Shown here: in pieces, positions 1 to 11,167 of the stretch | Layout: each line of letters begins with the position of its first letter | Position numbering within the stretch: the first letter of the stretch is position 1 | Origin: Microbispora hainanensis | Lineage (GTDB): Bacteria; Actinomycetota; Actinomycetes; Streptosporangiales; Streptosporangiaceae | NCBI RefSeq assembly: GCF_036186745.1 | Contig: NZ_CP108086.1 | Coordinates: forward strand, 6,696,001-6,760,000 | Length of the DNA stretch: 64,000 nt | Direction of reading: 5' to 3' | Position numbers and translations under genes: made by a program | Notes under the pieces: generated by a model | Told to the model about the DNA's origin: nothing | What the model saw: only the letters and a program-made list of their open reading frames with translations | Databases searched by the model: none

Positions 1-261
1 CGTGCCCGACACGGCCCCGACGGCGAACAGGACGGCCACCGTCCTGGCCCAGCGCCGGGCGAGGCGCAGGTAGTCGTCGTCGCCCCTGCGCAGCCCCCGC
101 CATTCGGTGAACAGGAGCAAGGCGGGCATGCCCACTCCCAGGCACGCGACGATGATGTGCCACCCGAGGGACAGCGCCATCTGCGTCCGCGCAGCGGCCA
201 GGTCGGCCCCGCCCGCCGGGCCCGCAGCGGCGATCAGCGTCGCCGCGAGGGCCGGCCGCAC
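1..261 (-). CDS. cydA: Cytochrome bd ubiquinol oxidase subunit I (CydA family), N-terminal part
   Basis: Quinol-oxidising subunit of a cytochrome bd-type terminal oxidase in the cytoplasmic membrane; only the first 87 codons lie inside the window. The reverse strand reads TQMALSLGWHIIVACLGVG, then a second hydrophobic stretch and LARRWARTVAVLFAVGAVSG. This matches the first transmembrane helices of the family, including the conserved His in LGWH that serves as an axial haem ligand. I take the GTG at 261 as start because GGGGAG lies about 7 nt upstream; an in-frame ATG at 180 is the alternative but would remove the segment before the first helix. The identification rests on family knowledge of the N-terminus, and subunit II would lie outside the window. 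Confidence 0.75.
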   Translation of the reverse strand, partial: MRPALAATLIAAAGPAGGADLAAARTQMALSLGWHIIVACLGVGMPALLLFTEWRGLRRGDDDYLRLARRWARTVAVLFAVGAVSGT

Positions 262-300
262 CGCCCGCTCCCCGCCGGGAAGCCCCGGCCGGGGCCGAGG

Positions 301-603
301 TCAGTGGTCATCCCAGTGACCGTCGTGGCGGACGTGGCGGTGCCCGTCGTGGATGTAGTCGACGTGGTCGCCGTGCGGCACGGCCACGTGCCCGCATTCC
401 GGCCCGTGCTCGTGGTCGTGCGCGTCGTGCACGGCGTGCCCGCTCGCCTCGCACTCGTCGACGTGGTTCTCGTGCACCCGGTGCAGGTGGCCGTCGTGGA
501 CGTAGTCCACGTGGTCGCCGTGCGGCACCGCGACGTGGCCGCACCCGGCGCCGTGCCGGTGCTCGTGTGCCGCGTGCTGCCGATGATCGGTCATTGTGCT
601 CAT
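301..603 (-). CDS. Histidine-rich small metal-binding protein with an internal duplication
   Basis: A 100-residue protein with 27 histidines and three cysteines (C21, C51, C70), no signal peptide and no membrane segment, so probably cytoplasmic. Two near-identical units cover residues 21-41 and 70-90, each starting CGHVAVPHGDHVDY and ending in HDGH. The composition indicates binding of zinc, nickel or copper; a storage or chaperone role is inference. Similar small His-rich proteins are common and uncharacterised in actinobacteria. The start is ATG at 603, with a second ATG three codons in and a purine-rich GAGAGGGGGA upstream. It is divergent from the Fur-family regulator, which may or may not control it. 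Confidence 0.7.
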   Translation of the reverse strand: MSTMTDHRQHAAHEHRHGAGCGHVAVPHGDHVDYVHDGHLHRVHENHVDECEASGHAVHDAHDHEHGPECGHVAVPHGDHVDYIHDGHRHVRHDGHWDDH

Positions 604-862
604 GGGGGGATTCCCCCTCTCCGTGAACCCGCGGACTGGTTGCGTAGGTACCCCCGCACGTCCGCGGGAGGCAGCGCCCCGACCGGCTTTTGCGCAAGCC
701 GATGCGAGCCTCTACTCCCGTTTGGGCCACGTGCCGTCTCCGCGACGGCCTGCCCGGGGACTTCCCTGGGTGCGACCTGAGACAGAAATCACCTTAGAGC
801 CACATATCCTTGGACGATTCGCTCTCTTGAACTCTTCGTGTTTAGTGCGATAAGTTAGTGAC
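604..862. promoter_or_regulatory. Intergenic control region between the His-rich gene and furA
   Basis: Divergent spacer. Its right end (826-860) is AT-rich by the standards of this window. TTGAAC at 827-832 and TAAGTT at 851-856 are 18 nt apart, and the ATG of the Fur gene starts 7 nt after the -10 hexamer. No Shine-Dalgarno sequence precedes that ATG, so the furA message is probably leaderless, as described for mycobacterial furA. The left half carries the upstream region of the His-rich gene. I see no clear palindromic Zur or Fur box. Confidence 0.5.
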
Positions 863-1300
863 ATGATCGCGCCTGGGACTCCGACCACCGCCGAGGACCT
901 GCGGGGGGCCGGCCTGCGGGTGACGGCCGCTCGTGTCGCGCTGCTGGAGACCGTCCGCAGCGGTGACCACCTCGACGTCGAGGCGATCGCCTCCGGGGTC
1001 CGCGATCGCGTGGGCCACGTCTCCCTTCAGGCCGTGTACGAGGCCCTTCATGCCCTGACCGCAGCGGGACTCGTCCGTCGCATCGAACCGGCCGGCAGCC
1101 CGGCCCGGTACGAGGGTCGCGTCGGCGACAACCATCACCACGTCGTGTGCCGGTCGTGCGGCGTCGTCGCCGACGTCGACTGCGCTACCGGCGAGGCGCC
1201 GTGCCTGAACGCGTCCGACGACCACGGCTTCACCATCGACGAGGCCGACGTCATCTACTGGGGCCTGTGCCCCGGCTGTTCCAGCGCTCGCGCTTCCTGA
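863..1300 (+). CDS. furA: Fur-family repressor, FurA type
   Basis: A 145-residue Fur protein: a winged-helix DNA-binding half (about 10-80, with LRVTAARVALLETV and VSLQAVYEALHALT) followed by a dimerisation half with the metal-binding HHHVVCRSCG (C96, C99) and a second CPGC pair (C136, C139) that would complete a structural zinc site. It lies 32 nt upstream of katG on the same strand, the arrangement of furA-katG in mycobacteria and catalase-linked Fur genes in Streptomyces. The inferred job is redox- or metal-sensitive repression of its own promoter and katG. The start is the apparently leaderless ATG at 863. Confidence 0.9.
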   Translation: MIAPGTPTTAEDLRGAGLRVTAARVALLETVRSGDHLDVEAIASGVRDRVGHVSLQAVYEALHALTAAGLVRRIEPAGSPARYEGRVGDNHHHVVCRSCGVVADVDCATGEAPCLNASDDHGFTIDEADVIYWGLCPGCSSARAS

Positions 1301-1317
1301 GCCCCATGATCGACTAG

Positions 1318-3564
<2,247 letters not shown>

Positions 3565-3574
3565 GCCTGACCTG

Positions 3575-3612
3575 ACGTCCGGGCCGGCCCACACGGGCGC
3601 CGGCCCGGACGT
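3575..3612. terminator. Hairpin terminator between convergent katG and the esterase gene
   Basis: Perfect 14-bp stem ACGTCCGGGCCGGC (3575-3588) with its complement at 3599-3612 and a 10-nt loop, followed by a short T-containing stretch. It sits between two convergent genes and can serve both. Confidence 0.75.
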
Positions 3613-3641
3613 TCCGCTTTGTCCGGGCGATCGCCCAGGGC

Positions 3642-5642
3642 TCAGACCGCCACCGGGTAGGTCTCCGGAGGCTCTCCGCGCTCCCAGGCGGCCGTACGCT
3701 CCAGGGGCTCCAGCGCGCCGGTCTCGTCGATGTGGATCACCGCGTCGAACTGGTCGGACAGGCGGGCCTGGAAGTAGTGGCTCTGCCGTTCGGTGCGCGG
3801 GCGATAGACCACGCCGATGGCGCGTTCGAGCAGCGCCCTGCGCAGCAGGTCCGCCGCGCCGGCCGAACGCCCGAAGCCGACCAGGAACTCCTTGTGCCCG
3901 ACCTCGTGGAACAGCTCCTCGACCGAGCCGGGCAGCGCCGGGCGCACGTTCTTCCGCTCGGCCGGGCCACCCCAGTCGTCGGCCGCCGTGACCGTGCCGG
4001 TGTAGGTGGTGAAGCCGATCAGCCGGCAGTCCGTGAGGCTGTGCTCGCGCACCAGCTGTCCGAGGTTGAGCTCGCCGCGCGCGCCCATCTCCGTGGCCCG
4101 CGCGTCGCCGAGGTGGGAGTTGTGCGCCCACACCACGATCTTCGCCGGCTCGCCGCGCTGCCAGCCGAGGTGCTCGGCCAGCGCGAACAGGGTGTCGGCC
4201 ATGTGCCGGTCACGCAGGTTCCACGAGGACACCCGGCCGCCGAACATCGTGCGGTAGTACCGCTCCGCCGCTGCCACCACCACGGCATTGCGCTCGGCGT
4301 GGAAGAACTCGTCCTCGCCGAGCAGCCCCTGCGCCCGCTGGTAGCGCAGCGCGTTGCGCTGGAGGTCCACGAGCTGCTCGATCACCTGCCGCTCGCACGA
4401 CTCCCCCGCGCCGAAGGCGGCGGCGAAGCCGTACGCCTGACCGTCGTCGCCGTCGTTGTGGTCGAAGCAGGAGTAGCGTTCGCGGGCCCGCGCCGCCGCG
4501 GCCGGGTCCACCTTCTCCAGGTAGGCGACGACCTCGTCGGCGGACCGGTGCATGCTGTAGAGGTCGAGCCCGTAGAACCCGGCCCGCTCCCGCTTGCCGA
4601 GCCGGTCGTTGTGCTCGCGCAGCCAGCCGACGAACTCCAGCACGTCCGCGTTCCGCCACATCCACGCCGGGAAGCGCTCGAAGCCGCGCAGCGCCTCCTC
4701 GGCGGTCGCGTCGTCACCGCGCCCCCGGACATACCGGTTCACCCGGTACGCGTCGGGCCAGTCGGCCTCCACCGCCACGGCGATGAAGCCCTTCTCCTCG
4801 ATCAGCCGCCGTGTCATCTGGGCGCGCGCGGCGTAGAACTCGTGGGTGCCGTGCGACGCCTCGCCGATCAGCACGAACCGCGCGTCGCCGACGATGTCGA
4901 ACAGCACCTCGTCCGAGGGGACCCCGTCCCGCACCGGCACGAGCTCCGAGCGCAGCGTCGCGAGGTCGGTGCGGACGAGCGTGGCCCCGGCCCGCGCCGA
5001 GGCCGCCGCGCGCAGCAGCCTGCGGGCCTCGTCGTCGCCGGTCTGGGTGAAGTTCCAGTACGACTCCCCCACGGAGAGGAAAGGCATGGGCGTGGTCGCG
5101 CAGACGACGTCGTCCACCAGGGCGGCCAGCTCCTCGCAGGTGGACTCGGCCGCGGCGGGCATGGCGACCACGATCCCGGCCGGCCCCCGCTGCCGCACCG
5201 CGCGGACGGCCGCGCGCATGCCCACCCCGGCCGCGAGCCCGTCGTCGACCAGGATGACGGTCTTGCCGCGCAGCTCCGCGGCGGGCGTATCGCTCCGGTA
5301 GGCCCGCTCCCGCCGCGCCAGCTCGCGGGACTCCCGCTCGGCGACCTGCCGGATGGTGTCGGGCCGGAGGCCGAGCCCGCGGACGACGTCCTCGTCGAGC
5401 ACGATCACCCCGCCCACGGCGATCGCCCCCATGGCCAGCTCCTCGCAGCCGGGCGTGCCGAGCTTGCGCACCAGGAGCAGGTCGAGCGGGTGGCCCAGGG
5501 CGGTCGCCACCTCGTACGCCACCGGGACGCCGCCGCGCGCCAGGCCGAGGACGACGACGTCGGGCAGCCCGCGGTAGTGGCCGAGGAGTCCCGCGAGCAC
5601 CCGGCCCGCCTCCCGGCGATCCGAAAACAGGCGATCATTCAT
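3642..5642 (-). CDS. Phosphoribosyltransferase-erythromycin esterase family fusion protein
   Basis: Two-domain cytoplasmic protein of 666 residues. Residues 1-210 form a phosphoribosyltransferase-like domain with the PRPP loop [11 protein letters not shown] (about 129-139); the usual Thr of DDGxATG is Ala here. Residues 225-655 form an erythromycin-esterase (EreA/succinoglycan-related) domain with [23 protein letters not shown] and WAHNSHLGD, which carry the family's conserved Glu and His residues. Such fusions are widespread in actinobacteria and their substrate is unknown; real macrolide hydrolysis is not implied. ATG at 5642 was chosen because GGAGGCG precedes it and [13 protein letters not shown] is the normal start of the PRT domain. 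Confidence 0.85.
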   Translation of the reverse strand: MNDRLFSDRREAGRVLAGLLGHYRGLPDVVVLGLARGGVPVAYEVATALGHPLDLLLVRKLGTPGCEELAMGAIAVGGVIVLDEDVVRGLGLRPDTIRQVAERESRELARRERAYRSDTPAAELRGKTVILVDDGLAAGVGMRAAVRAVRQRGPAGIVVAMPAAAESTCEELAALVDDVVCATTPMPFLSVGESYWNFTQTGDDEARRLLRAAASARAGATLVRTDLATLRSELVPVRDGVPSDEVLFDIVGDARFVLIGEASHGTHEFYAARAQMTRRLIEEKGFIAVAVEADWPDAYRVNRYVRGRGDDATAEEALRGFERFPAWMWRNADVLEFVGWLREHNDRLGKRERAGFYGLDLYSMHRSADEVVAYLEKVDPAAAARARERYSCFDHNDGDDGQAYGFAAAFGAGESCERQVIEQLVDLQRNALRYQRAQGLLGEDEFFHAERNAVVVAAAERYYRTMFGGRVSSWNLRDRHMADTLFALAEHLGWQRGEPAKIVVWAHNSHLGDARATEMGARGELNLGQLVREHSLTDCRLIGFTTYTGTVTAADDWGGPAERKNVRPALPGSVEELFHEVGHKEFLVGFGRSAGAADLLRRALLERAIGVVYRPRTERQSHYFQARLSDQFDAVIHIDETGALEPLERTAAWERGEPPETYPVAV

Positions 5643-5703
5643 GAGCCTCGCCTCCCGGGTCGCGCAACCGAATACCCCACTATGAGCAGCGCAAACACGG
5701 TTC

Positions 5704-5752
5704 CCGGCAGCGCCTGCCGGACCGGTTGCCCGACGGCCCGGACGGCCGGGCC
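5704..5752. terminator. Two adjacent GC hairpins downstream of the WYL regulator
   Basis: CCGGCAG-CGC-CTGCCGG (5704-5720) and GGCCCGG-ACGG-CCGGGCC (5735-5752) follow the stop of the regulator at 5810 on the minus strand. They lack a T run, as is usual for actinobacterial terminators. Confidence 0.5.
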
Positions 5753-5809
5753 TGCCACTCCGCCTGCCGGGGGCCTCGTACGAGGGCCTCGTTCGCGTCC
5801 TGCGGGCGA

Positions 5810-6766
5810 TCAGCACATGACGGCGCGGTGGTAGCGGCCGGCGAGGGCACGTACGAGTTCGACCAGTTCCGGCGGCTCTGTCACGGTGAAGTCCATGCCC
5901 AGCAGGCCGAGGTTGACGGCGAGTGCCTCGACACTGTCGGCACCGGTGTCCAGCAGGCACCGCGTGTCGTCGACCGGCGTGACAGTGCCGATGGCAGCGT
6001 TGATCCGTTCGGCGACCAGCTCGGCCGGGGCGTGCAGGGTGACCTGGGCCCGATACCGCCAGGCTGCCGACGACACTCCCCGCCGCACCTGGTCGACGGG
6101 GTCCTCCGGCAGCTCGCGCGGGGCGAACCGGGGACCTGCCGGGGTGCGTGGGCTCATGCGGTCGACCCGGTACGTCCGCCAGTCGGCCCGCGCGACGTCG
6201 AAGCCGATGAGGTACCACCGCCGCCCCCAGTTGACCAGCCGGTAGGGCTCGACGTCTCGGCGGCCGGCCGAGCCGTCGTGACTGCGGTAGTCGAACCGCA
6301 GCCGCTCATGGTCCCGGCAGGCGGTGGCGATGGCGGTCAGCGTGTCCGCGTCGACCCGCGGGCCGGGCTCGTCCCTGGGCACCGCGACGGCGTACTGCTG
6401 GAGGGTGCCGACCCGGCGCCGGAGCCGGGACGGCAACACCTGCTCCAGCTTGGCGAGCGCGCGCAGGGAGGTCTCCTCGACCCCCGTGATGGTGCCCGCG
6501 GCGGTCCGAAGCCCGATCGCGACGGCGACCGCCTCCTCGTCGTCGAGCAGCAGCGGCGGCAGGGTGGCGCCGGCGCCGAGCCGGTAGCCGCCCGCGGCGC
6601 CCCGGCCGGCGTGCACCGGATAGCCGAGGTTCCGCAGGCGATCCACGTCGTTGCGGACGGTCCGGGTGCTGACCGACAGCCGCTCGGCCAGCTCGGCGCC
6701 GGTCCACTCGCGGGGTGTCTGCAGCAGGGAGAGCAGGCGCAGCAGCCGCGCCGAGGTTTCCAACAT
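5810..6766 (-). CDS. YafY-type transcriptional regulator with HTH and WYL domains
   Basis: A 318-residue regulator. The N-terminal DeoR/HTH_11 domain (about 1-60) reads [15 protein letters not shown]. The central WYL domain contains the signature region [21 protein letters not shown], and a WCX-like C-terminal part follows. WYL proteins bind small ligands or nucleic acid and act as activators or repressors. The gene is divergent from an NmrA-like oxidoreductase, and a perfect 10-bp inverted repeat lies between them, the likely binding site for this protein. ATG at 6766 ([16 protein letters not shown]) matches family starts; a TTG seven codons upstream is possible but would lie on the operator. 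Confidence 0.88.
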   Translation of the reverse strand: MLETSARLLRLLSLLQTPREWTGAELAERLSVSTRTVRNDVDRLRNLGYPVHAGRGAAGGYRLGAGATLPPLLLDDEEAVAVAIGLRTAAGTITGVEETSLRALAKLEQVLPSRLRRRVGTLQQYAVAVPRDEPGPRVDADTLTAIATACRDHERLRFDYRSHDGSAGRRDVEPYRLVNWGRRWYLIGFDVARADWRTYRVDRMSPRTPAGPRFAPRELPEDPVDQVRRGVSSAAWRYRAQVTLHAPAELVAERINAAIGTVTPVDDTRCLLDTGADSVEALAVNLGLLGMDFTVTEPPELVELVRALAGRYHRAVMC

Positions 6767-6782
6767 TCCCGGAAGTCTGCCA

Positions 6783-6813
6783 GCCAATTAGGAACGAATC
6801 TTACCTAATTGGC
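6783..6813. promoter_or_regulatory. Perfect inverted-repeat operator between WYL regulator and oxidoreductase
   Basis: GCCAATTAGG (6783-6792) and CCTAATTGGC (6804-6813) are exact reverse complements separated by 11 nt. The site begins 17 bp upstream of the regulator's start, so a bound repressor would block its promoter and probably the divergent one. Confidence 0.7.
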
Positions 6814-6829
6814 ATCTAGCGTGACGGCC

Positions 6830-6937
6830 ATGACGAACAGCGGGGGCGGCATCACGGAGGACGCCGCCCCCATGACGGCGAGGCCCTGCGGCAAGCAGAG
6901 CATTCCAGGTCGTTATGTCAGGACTGTCATCGAATGA
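6830..6937 (+). CDS. Possible 35-codon leader ORF upstream of the NmrA-like gene
   Basis: ATG at 6830 opens 35 codons (MTNSGGGITEDAAPMTARPC at the start) ending at a TGA that overlaps the ATG at 6934 as ATGA. No strong ribosome binding site precedes it. It could be a leader peptide coupling translation to the next gene, or chance; no similarity is recognised. Confidence 0.2.
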   Translation: MTNSGGGITEDAAPMTARPCGKQSIPGRYVRTVIE

Positions 6938-6948
6938 AGGGAAACCCC

Positions 6949-7791
6949 ATGTATCTGGTCGTTGGTGCCACGGCTCACTTCGGACGTCAGGCGGTCGAGG
7001 AGCTCGTCTCCACTGGGGCTCCGGTGCGTGCGCTGACCCGGACCCCGGAGAAGGCCGGGCTGCCGGAGGGCGTCGAGGTCGTCCAGGGTGATCTGACCAA
7101 GCCCGAGACGTTGCCGGCCGTCGTGCGGGGTGTCGAGGCCGCCTTCCTGGTCCTGCAGTATGGAGCGGACATCGCTCCGCTTCTGGAGGCAGCGCGCGAG
7201 GCAGGAGTGCGGCGGGTGGTGTTCCTGTCGTCGGGGGCCGTCGACGACGGGGCCGAGCGGCAGCCCGATGTGATCGCCCGATATCACCGTGACGTCGAGC
7301 AGGCCATCGAGACCTCCGGAATCGAGTGGACGTTCCTCCGGCTGCTGTTCCCCGCCATCAACTCGCTGACGTTCGGGATGCAACTGCAGGGCGGCGATAT
7401 CATCCGCGCGCCGTACACCGAGGCCGCCTTCAGCGCCGTGCACGAGCGGGACGTCGCCGAGGTGGCCGTACGGATCCTGACCGGCGGCGGGCACGCGGGC
7501 CGGATCTACGACCTGACCGGCCCCGAGTCGCTGACCCAGGCACAGCAGGTACGCATCCTGGGCGAAACGCTGGGACGCCCGCTGACCGTCGAGGACCTCG
7601 ATCCCGAGCCCGTGCGAGCGCAGATGAGTCAGTTCATGGACGCCGACTTCCTGGCGGCGCTGTTCGGTCTCATGGCACGGGCTGTCGGGAAGCCGGCGCC
7701 GGTCAACGAAGTCATCGAGCAGATCACCGGGCACCCCGCGCGCACCTACGCCGAGTGGACCACAGATCACAAGGCCGACTTCGGCGGCTGA
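6949..7791 (+). CDS. NmrA-like NAD(P)-binding oxidoreductase (atypical SDR)
   Basis: A 280-residue Rossmann protein. The N-terminus MYLVVGATAHFGRQAVEEL carries a variant dinucleotide loop (GATAHFG, where the family mostly has GATGxxG). VVQGDLTKPETL and AAFLVLQYGAD are the usual second and fourth strand regions, and VVFLSSGAVDDG follows. Family members are NAD(P)H sensors or small quinone or flavonoid reductases; the substrate cannot be read from sequence. ATG at 6949 is preferred because AAGGGA lies 7 nt upstream and MYLV is the normal start; ATG at 6934 would add five residues. It is likely controlled by the divergent WYL regulator. Confidence 0.82.
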   Translation: MYLVVGATAHFGRQAVEELVSTGAPVRALTRTPEKAGLPEGVEVVQGDLTKPETLPAVVRGVEAAFLVLQYGADIAPLLEAAREAGVRRVVFLSSGAVDDGAERQPDVIARYHRDVEQAIETSGIEWTFLRLLFPAINSLTFGMQLQGGDIIRAPYTEAAFSAVHERDVAEVAVRILTGGGHAGRIYDLTGPESLTQAQQVRILGETLGRPLTVEDLDPEPVRAQMSQFMDADFLAALFGLMARAVGKPAPVNEVIEQITGHPARTYAEWTTDHKADFGG

Positions 7792-7855
7792 CCGACCAGG
7801 GCAGGGGGACGGAGAACCGCCGCCTCCCTGCCCCCGAGAACCGAAAGGGGCCACG

Positions 7856-8947
7856 ATGCCGCCGGTGCTGGAGCGACGCGAACTGGGACGAGCGCTGCTG
7901 GCCCGCCAGATGCTGCTGGAACGGGCCGACGCGACGGCCGAGGAGGCGATCGCGCGGCTGGCCGGAATGCAGGCCCAGGCTCCGTACGCGCCTTACTTCG
8001 GGCTCTGGACCAGGTTGAAGAGGTTCGGCACCGATGACCTGGCGGACGCGCTGACAGGGCGCCGGCTGGTGCGGGTCGCGCTGATGCGCAGCACCGTCCA
8101 TCTGGTCACGGCGGCGGACTACCGCTCGTTGCGGACATGGGTCCAGCCTGCGCTCGACCGGGAGCTGGACACCGCGTTCAAGAAGGCCCTGGCCGGTCTG
8201 GACCGCGCGGCCGTGGCGGAGGCGGGGCGCGTCCTGCTCGGCGAGCGGCCCCTCACTCCCGGAGAACTCGGGCAGGCGCTGAGCGAGCGGTGGCCCGGCC
8301 GCGAGCCCCGCGCGCTCGCCACAGTGGTGCGAAACCTGGTGCCCCTGGTTCAGGTGCCGCCGCGCGCTGTCTGGGGCGTAGGCGGTGCCGCACGGTACGC
8401 CACGGCGGCGACCTGGACGGGAGCCGCGCCCGCACCGGTGCCGGACCCCGAACGGATCGTGCTGCGTTACCTCGCCGCGTTCGGCCCGGCGTCGGTCAAG
8501 GACGTGCAGACATGGGCGGGTCTGACCCGGCTGCACGCCGTCATGGAGCGGCTGCGGCCACGGCTGGCGGTCTTCCGCGACGAGCATGGGGTGGAGCTGT
8601 TCGACCTGCCGGACGCGCCGCGCCCCGGCGCCGACGCCCTCGCGCCGGTTCGCTTCCTGCCCGAGTATGACAACCTGCTGGCCTCCCATGCCGACCGCAC
8701 CCGCGTGATCTCGGACGAAGCCCGCCGGCGCGTGACGACCCGCAACGGCATGCGCGCGACCTTCCTCGTGGACGGCCAAGTGAGAGGTGCGTGGAAGCTC
8801 GACGCGGACAGGACGTCGGCGACTCTGGAAATCGACTCTTTCCTGCCGCTGTCCGCCGCCGAACGCGCCGAGGTCGAGGCGGAAGGCGCCCGGCTTCTGG
8901 AGTTCGCCGCGCCCGGAGCCGCACACGATCTACGTCCGACCACCTGA
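7856..8947 (+). CDS. Winged-helix DNA-binding domain protein (HTH_42 / AlkX-YcaQ related)
   Basis: A 363-residue cytoplasmic protein of the HTH_42 family. The N-terminal ARQMLLERADATAEEAIARL and GMQAQAPYAPYFGLWTRL, the central RSTVHLVTAADYRSLR, and the later FLPEYDNLLASH are hallmarks. Relatives include the DNA glycosylases AlkX/YcaQ that open interstrand crosslinks, but many actinobacterial members are uncharacterised. It starts 64 nt after the NmrA-like gene with GAAAGGGG before the ATG, so it may be co-transcribed. Function beyond DNA binding is not claimed. Confidence 0.8.
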   Translation: MPPVLERRELGRALLARQMLLERADATAEEAIARLAGMQAQAPYAPYFGLWTRLKRFGTDDLADALTGRRLVRVALMRSTVHLVTAADYRSLRTWVQPALDRELDTAFKKALAGLDRAAVAEAGRVLLGERPLTPGELGQALSERWPGREPRALATVVRNLVPLVQVPPRAVWGVGGAARYATAATWTGAAPAPVPDPERIVLRYLAAFGPASVKDVQTWAGLTRLHAVMERLRPRLAVFRDEHGVELFDLPDAPRPGADALAPVRFLPEYDNLLASHADRTRVISDEARRRVTTRNGMRATFLVDGQVRGAWKLDADRTSATLEIDSFLPLSAAERAEVEAEGARLLEFAAPGAAHDLRPTT

Positions 8948-9107
8948 TGGCCCGCAGCGCGGGCTGCGAGGAGGTCGTGCTGCGACTGGTCCGCAGCCCG
9001 GACACGGCCTGCGCGGCACCGTCTCCCCGCGCATCCCGCTGGGCGCCGCGAACGGAGCACCCGGCGCGGACCGGTGAGACGAGGCCGGCGGCCCGCCTCG
9101 TGCCGCC
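8948..9107. other. Short spacer with no recognised gene
   Basis: Between the winged-helix gene and the remnant at 9108. The open frames here are shadow frames, and no convincing hairpin or promoter is seen. Confidence 0.4.
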
Positions 9108-9445
9108 TCAGGCGCGGGCCCGCGGGTCGTCGCCGATGACGTGGGCGGTATGGGTGTCCACGTCGAGGGCGGTGCGGGCGATCACGCCCCCGTCGCCGAC
9201 CAGGGCGATGTGCAGCCGCCCGCTGGTCCAGCCGTCCGGCAGCACGGCGCGCACCGGCGGGCGCGCCGAGCACGAACGGCTTGGCCTCCGCGGCGGGGCC
9301 CGGCTCCCCCGGGTGTCCGGGGGTGGCGCCGAAGACCGGGGTCCAGGCGGTGTGCAGGCGGCCTCGTGGTGGCGTTGACGTGGGCCGGGCCCACGCCGGC
9401 CAGGTCCTGGGAGAGCACGACCTGCCAGGCGCCCGCCGCCCCCTC
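9108..9445 (-). pseudogene. Frameshifted gene remnant downstream of the Ser/Thr kinase
   Basis: Protein-like sequence runs through three successive reading frames on the minus strand: GAWQVVLSQDLAGVGPAHVN, then RLHTAWTPVFGATPGHPGEP up to KPFVLGA, then AVLPDGWTSGRLHIALVGDG ending at a TGA at 9108. Each part has normal codon bias in its own frame, so at least two indels have broken one ancestral gene. It begins directly after the kinase stop codon. I do not recognise the family. Confidence 0.5.
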
Positions 9446-11167
9446 TCAGCGGTAGGTGTAGCAGTAGTTCGACTTGCCCTTGAACCGGTGGAACGCCTTC
9501 GGGTCGTGGTAGCGCCAGCGGCAGCCCGCGTCGCGCTGGCTCTGGGAGAGATACATGGTGTCGCCCTTGCGCTTGACGCAGTACGCGCCGGGCGTGGGCG
9601 TCTCCCGATACTCGACCCACTCCCAGCCGAGGCTCACGCAGTAGTCGGTGAACCGGCCGGGTCCCAGCTCCACTACCCGCTGGGCGGGCGTGGGCGAGGG
9701 CTTCGCCTGCTTCTTCTCCACCGGGGACTCCGCGGGGACCGGCGCGGTCGTCTTCGACCGGCGTACTGTCGGCCGTGCGGTGACCGTACGCGTCGGGACC
9801 GGCCGGGTGGTGGCCGGCCTGGCCGTGGACCGGCTCACCCGCGGCGGGTGTGAGGCGGCGGGCGACGCGGATCGCGAGACGGCGACGGGCGACGGAACCG
9901 CGAGCGCGGACGGGGACGGGCCGCCGCCGGTGTCCGCCGACGCGGGCGGGGGCGTGCCGACCGCCGCCGCTCGCTCCGTCGCGGAGACGCCAGTCCCGGT
10001 GAACGGCAGATGCAGGGACGGCAGCAGCGCGACGGTGGCGGCCACCGTGGCCGCCACCGCCACGGCCACGGCGGCGACGACGGCCCGCACCCGCCCACGA
10101 CTGTTGCTTCCCGGCACCGTGGCAGGTCCCGTGGCAGGTCCCGTGGCAGGTCCCGTGATCGGCCCGGACTGCGCGTCGCCCGTGGCAGGCGGCATCGGCG
10201 TGCCCGGCCCGGCGTGCGCGCCGGGCGCGGGCGGGACACCTGGCGCGCCCGGCGTACCCGGCGCGTACGGCGCACCGCCCCCGGCGGGCGAGACCGGCGT
10301 GCCCGATCCGGCCGGCGCGGCGGGTGCCCCCGGAACCCCGGGCGCCACCGGCACGGCCGGGGCGTCGTGGCGTGGGCGGACGAGGCGGTCGACGATCTCC
10401 CGCGCCGTCGGCCGCCGTGCCGGGTCCTTGGCGAGACAGGCCGTGAGCAGGTCGCGCAGCGGCGACTCGATCCCCTCCAGGTCGGGCTCCTGGTTGAGGA
10501 TCCGGTTGATGATGGCGGGGATGGCGTCGGCGCCGAACGGCGGACGGCCCATGGCGGCGAACGCGATCGTGGACGCCCAGGCGAACACGTCGAGGGCGAA
10601 GCCGAGCTCGCCCGCCGCGAGCTGCTCGGGCGCCATGTAGGCGGGCGTTCCCACGATCTGGCTGGTCATCGTGCTGGTGTTGGCCAGCGCGCGGGCGATC
10701 CCGAAGTCGATGACGCGCGGCCCGTCCGGCCCGATCAAGACGTTCTGCGGCTTGAAGTCCCGGTGGACCACCCCGGCGTCGTGCAGGGCGACCAGGGCGG
10801 TGGCGGTGCCGATGGCGAGCCGTTCGAGCGCGCCGCCCGACAGGGGCCCCCGCGCGGCCACCACCTGGCTCAGCGGCGGCCCGTCGACGTACTCGCTCAC
10901 GATGTACGGCCGGCTGCCGTCCATGCCGGACTCCAGCACCTGGGCCGTGCAGAACCGGGCGACCCGGCGGGCGAGCTCCGCCTCGCGGGTGAAGTCGGTG
11001 CGGGCGGCGTCCTGGCCGAGCCGTGCGTGGAAGAGCTTGACCGCGACGAGGTCGCCGGACTCCGCCTCGCCGAGATAGACGACGCCCTGCCCTCCTTCGC
11101 CGATCCTGCCGGTGATGCGGAAGGAACCCAGGCGTGCGGGATCGCTCGGCTCCAGCGGCTGCGGCAT
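9446..11167 (-). CDS. Transmembrane serine/threonine protein kinase (PknB-like)
   Basis: A 573-residue eukaryotic-type kinase. Residues 15-275 form the kinase domain: Gly-rich loop GRIGEGGQGVVYLGEA, catalytic Lys in VAVKLFHARLG, catalytic loop VVHRDFKPQN (Phe where Leu or Ile is usual), metal-binding VIDFGIARA and APE in YMAPEQLAAG. A Pro/Ala/Gly-rich juxtamembrane linker with a GPATGPATGPAT run follows. Then come one membrane helix (AVVAAVAVAVAATVAATVAL), a Ser/Thr/Pro-rich extracellular stalk and a C-terminal Cys-containing domain of about 70 residues. The sensed signal is unknown. ATG at 11167 follows GGAGAG; the upstream extension has no family similarity. Confidence 0.9.
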   Translation of the reverse strand: MPQPLEPSDPARLGSFRITGRIGEGGQGVVYLGEAESGDLVAVKLFHARLGQDAARTDFTREAELARRVARFCTAQVLESGMDGSRPYIVSEYVDGPPLSQVVAARGPLSGGALERLAIGTATALVALHDAGVVHRDFKPQNVLIGPDGPRVIDFGIARALANTSTMTSQIVGTPAYMAPEQLAAGELGFALDVFAWASTIAFAAMGRPPFGADAIPAIINRILNQEPDLEGIESPLRDLLTACLAKDPARRPTAREIVDRLVRPRHDAPAVPVAPGVPGAPAAPAGSGTPVSPAGGGAPYAPGTPGAPGVPPAPGAHAGPGTPMPPATGDAQSGPITGPATGPATGPATVPGSNSRGRVRAVVAAVAVAVAATVAATVALLPSLHLPFTGTGVSATERAAAVGTPPPASADTGGGPSPSALAVPSPVAVSRSASPAASHPPRVSRSTARPATTRPVPTRTVTARPTVRRSKTTAPVPAESPVEKKQAKPSPTPAQRVVELGPGRFTDYCVSLGWEWVEYRETPTPGAYCVKRKGDTMYLSQSQRDAGCRWRYHDPKAFHRFKGKSNYCYTYR

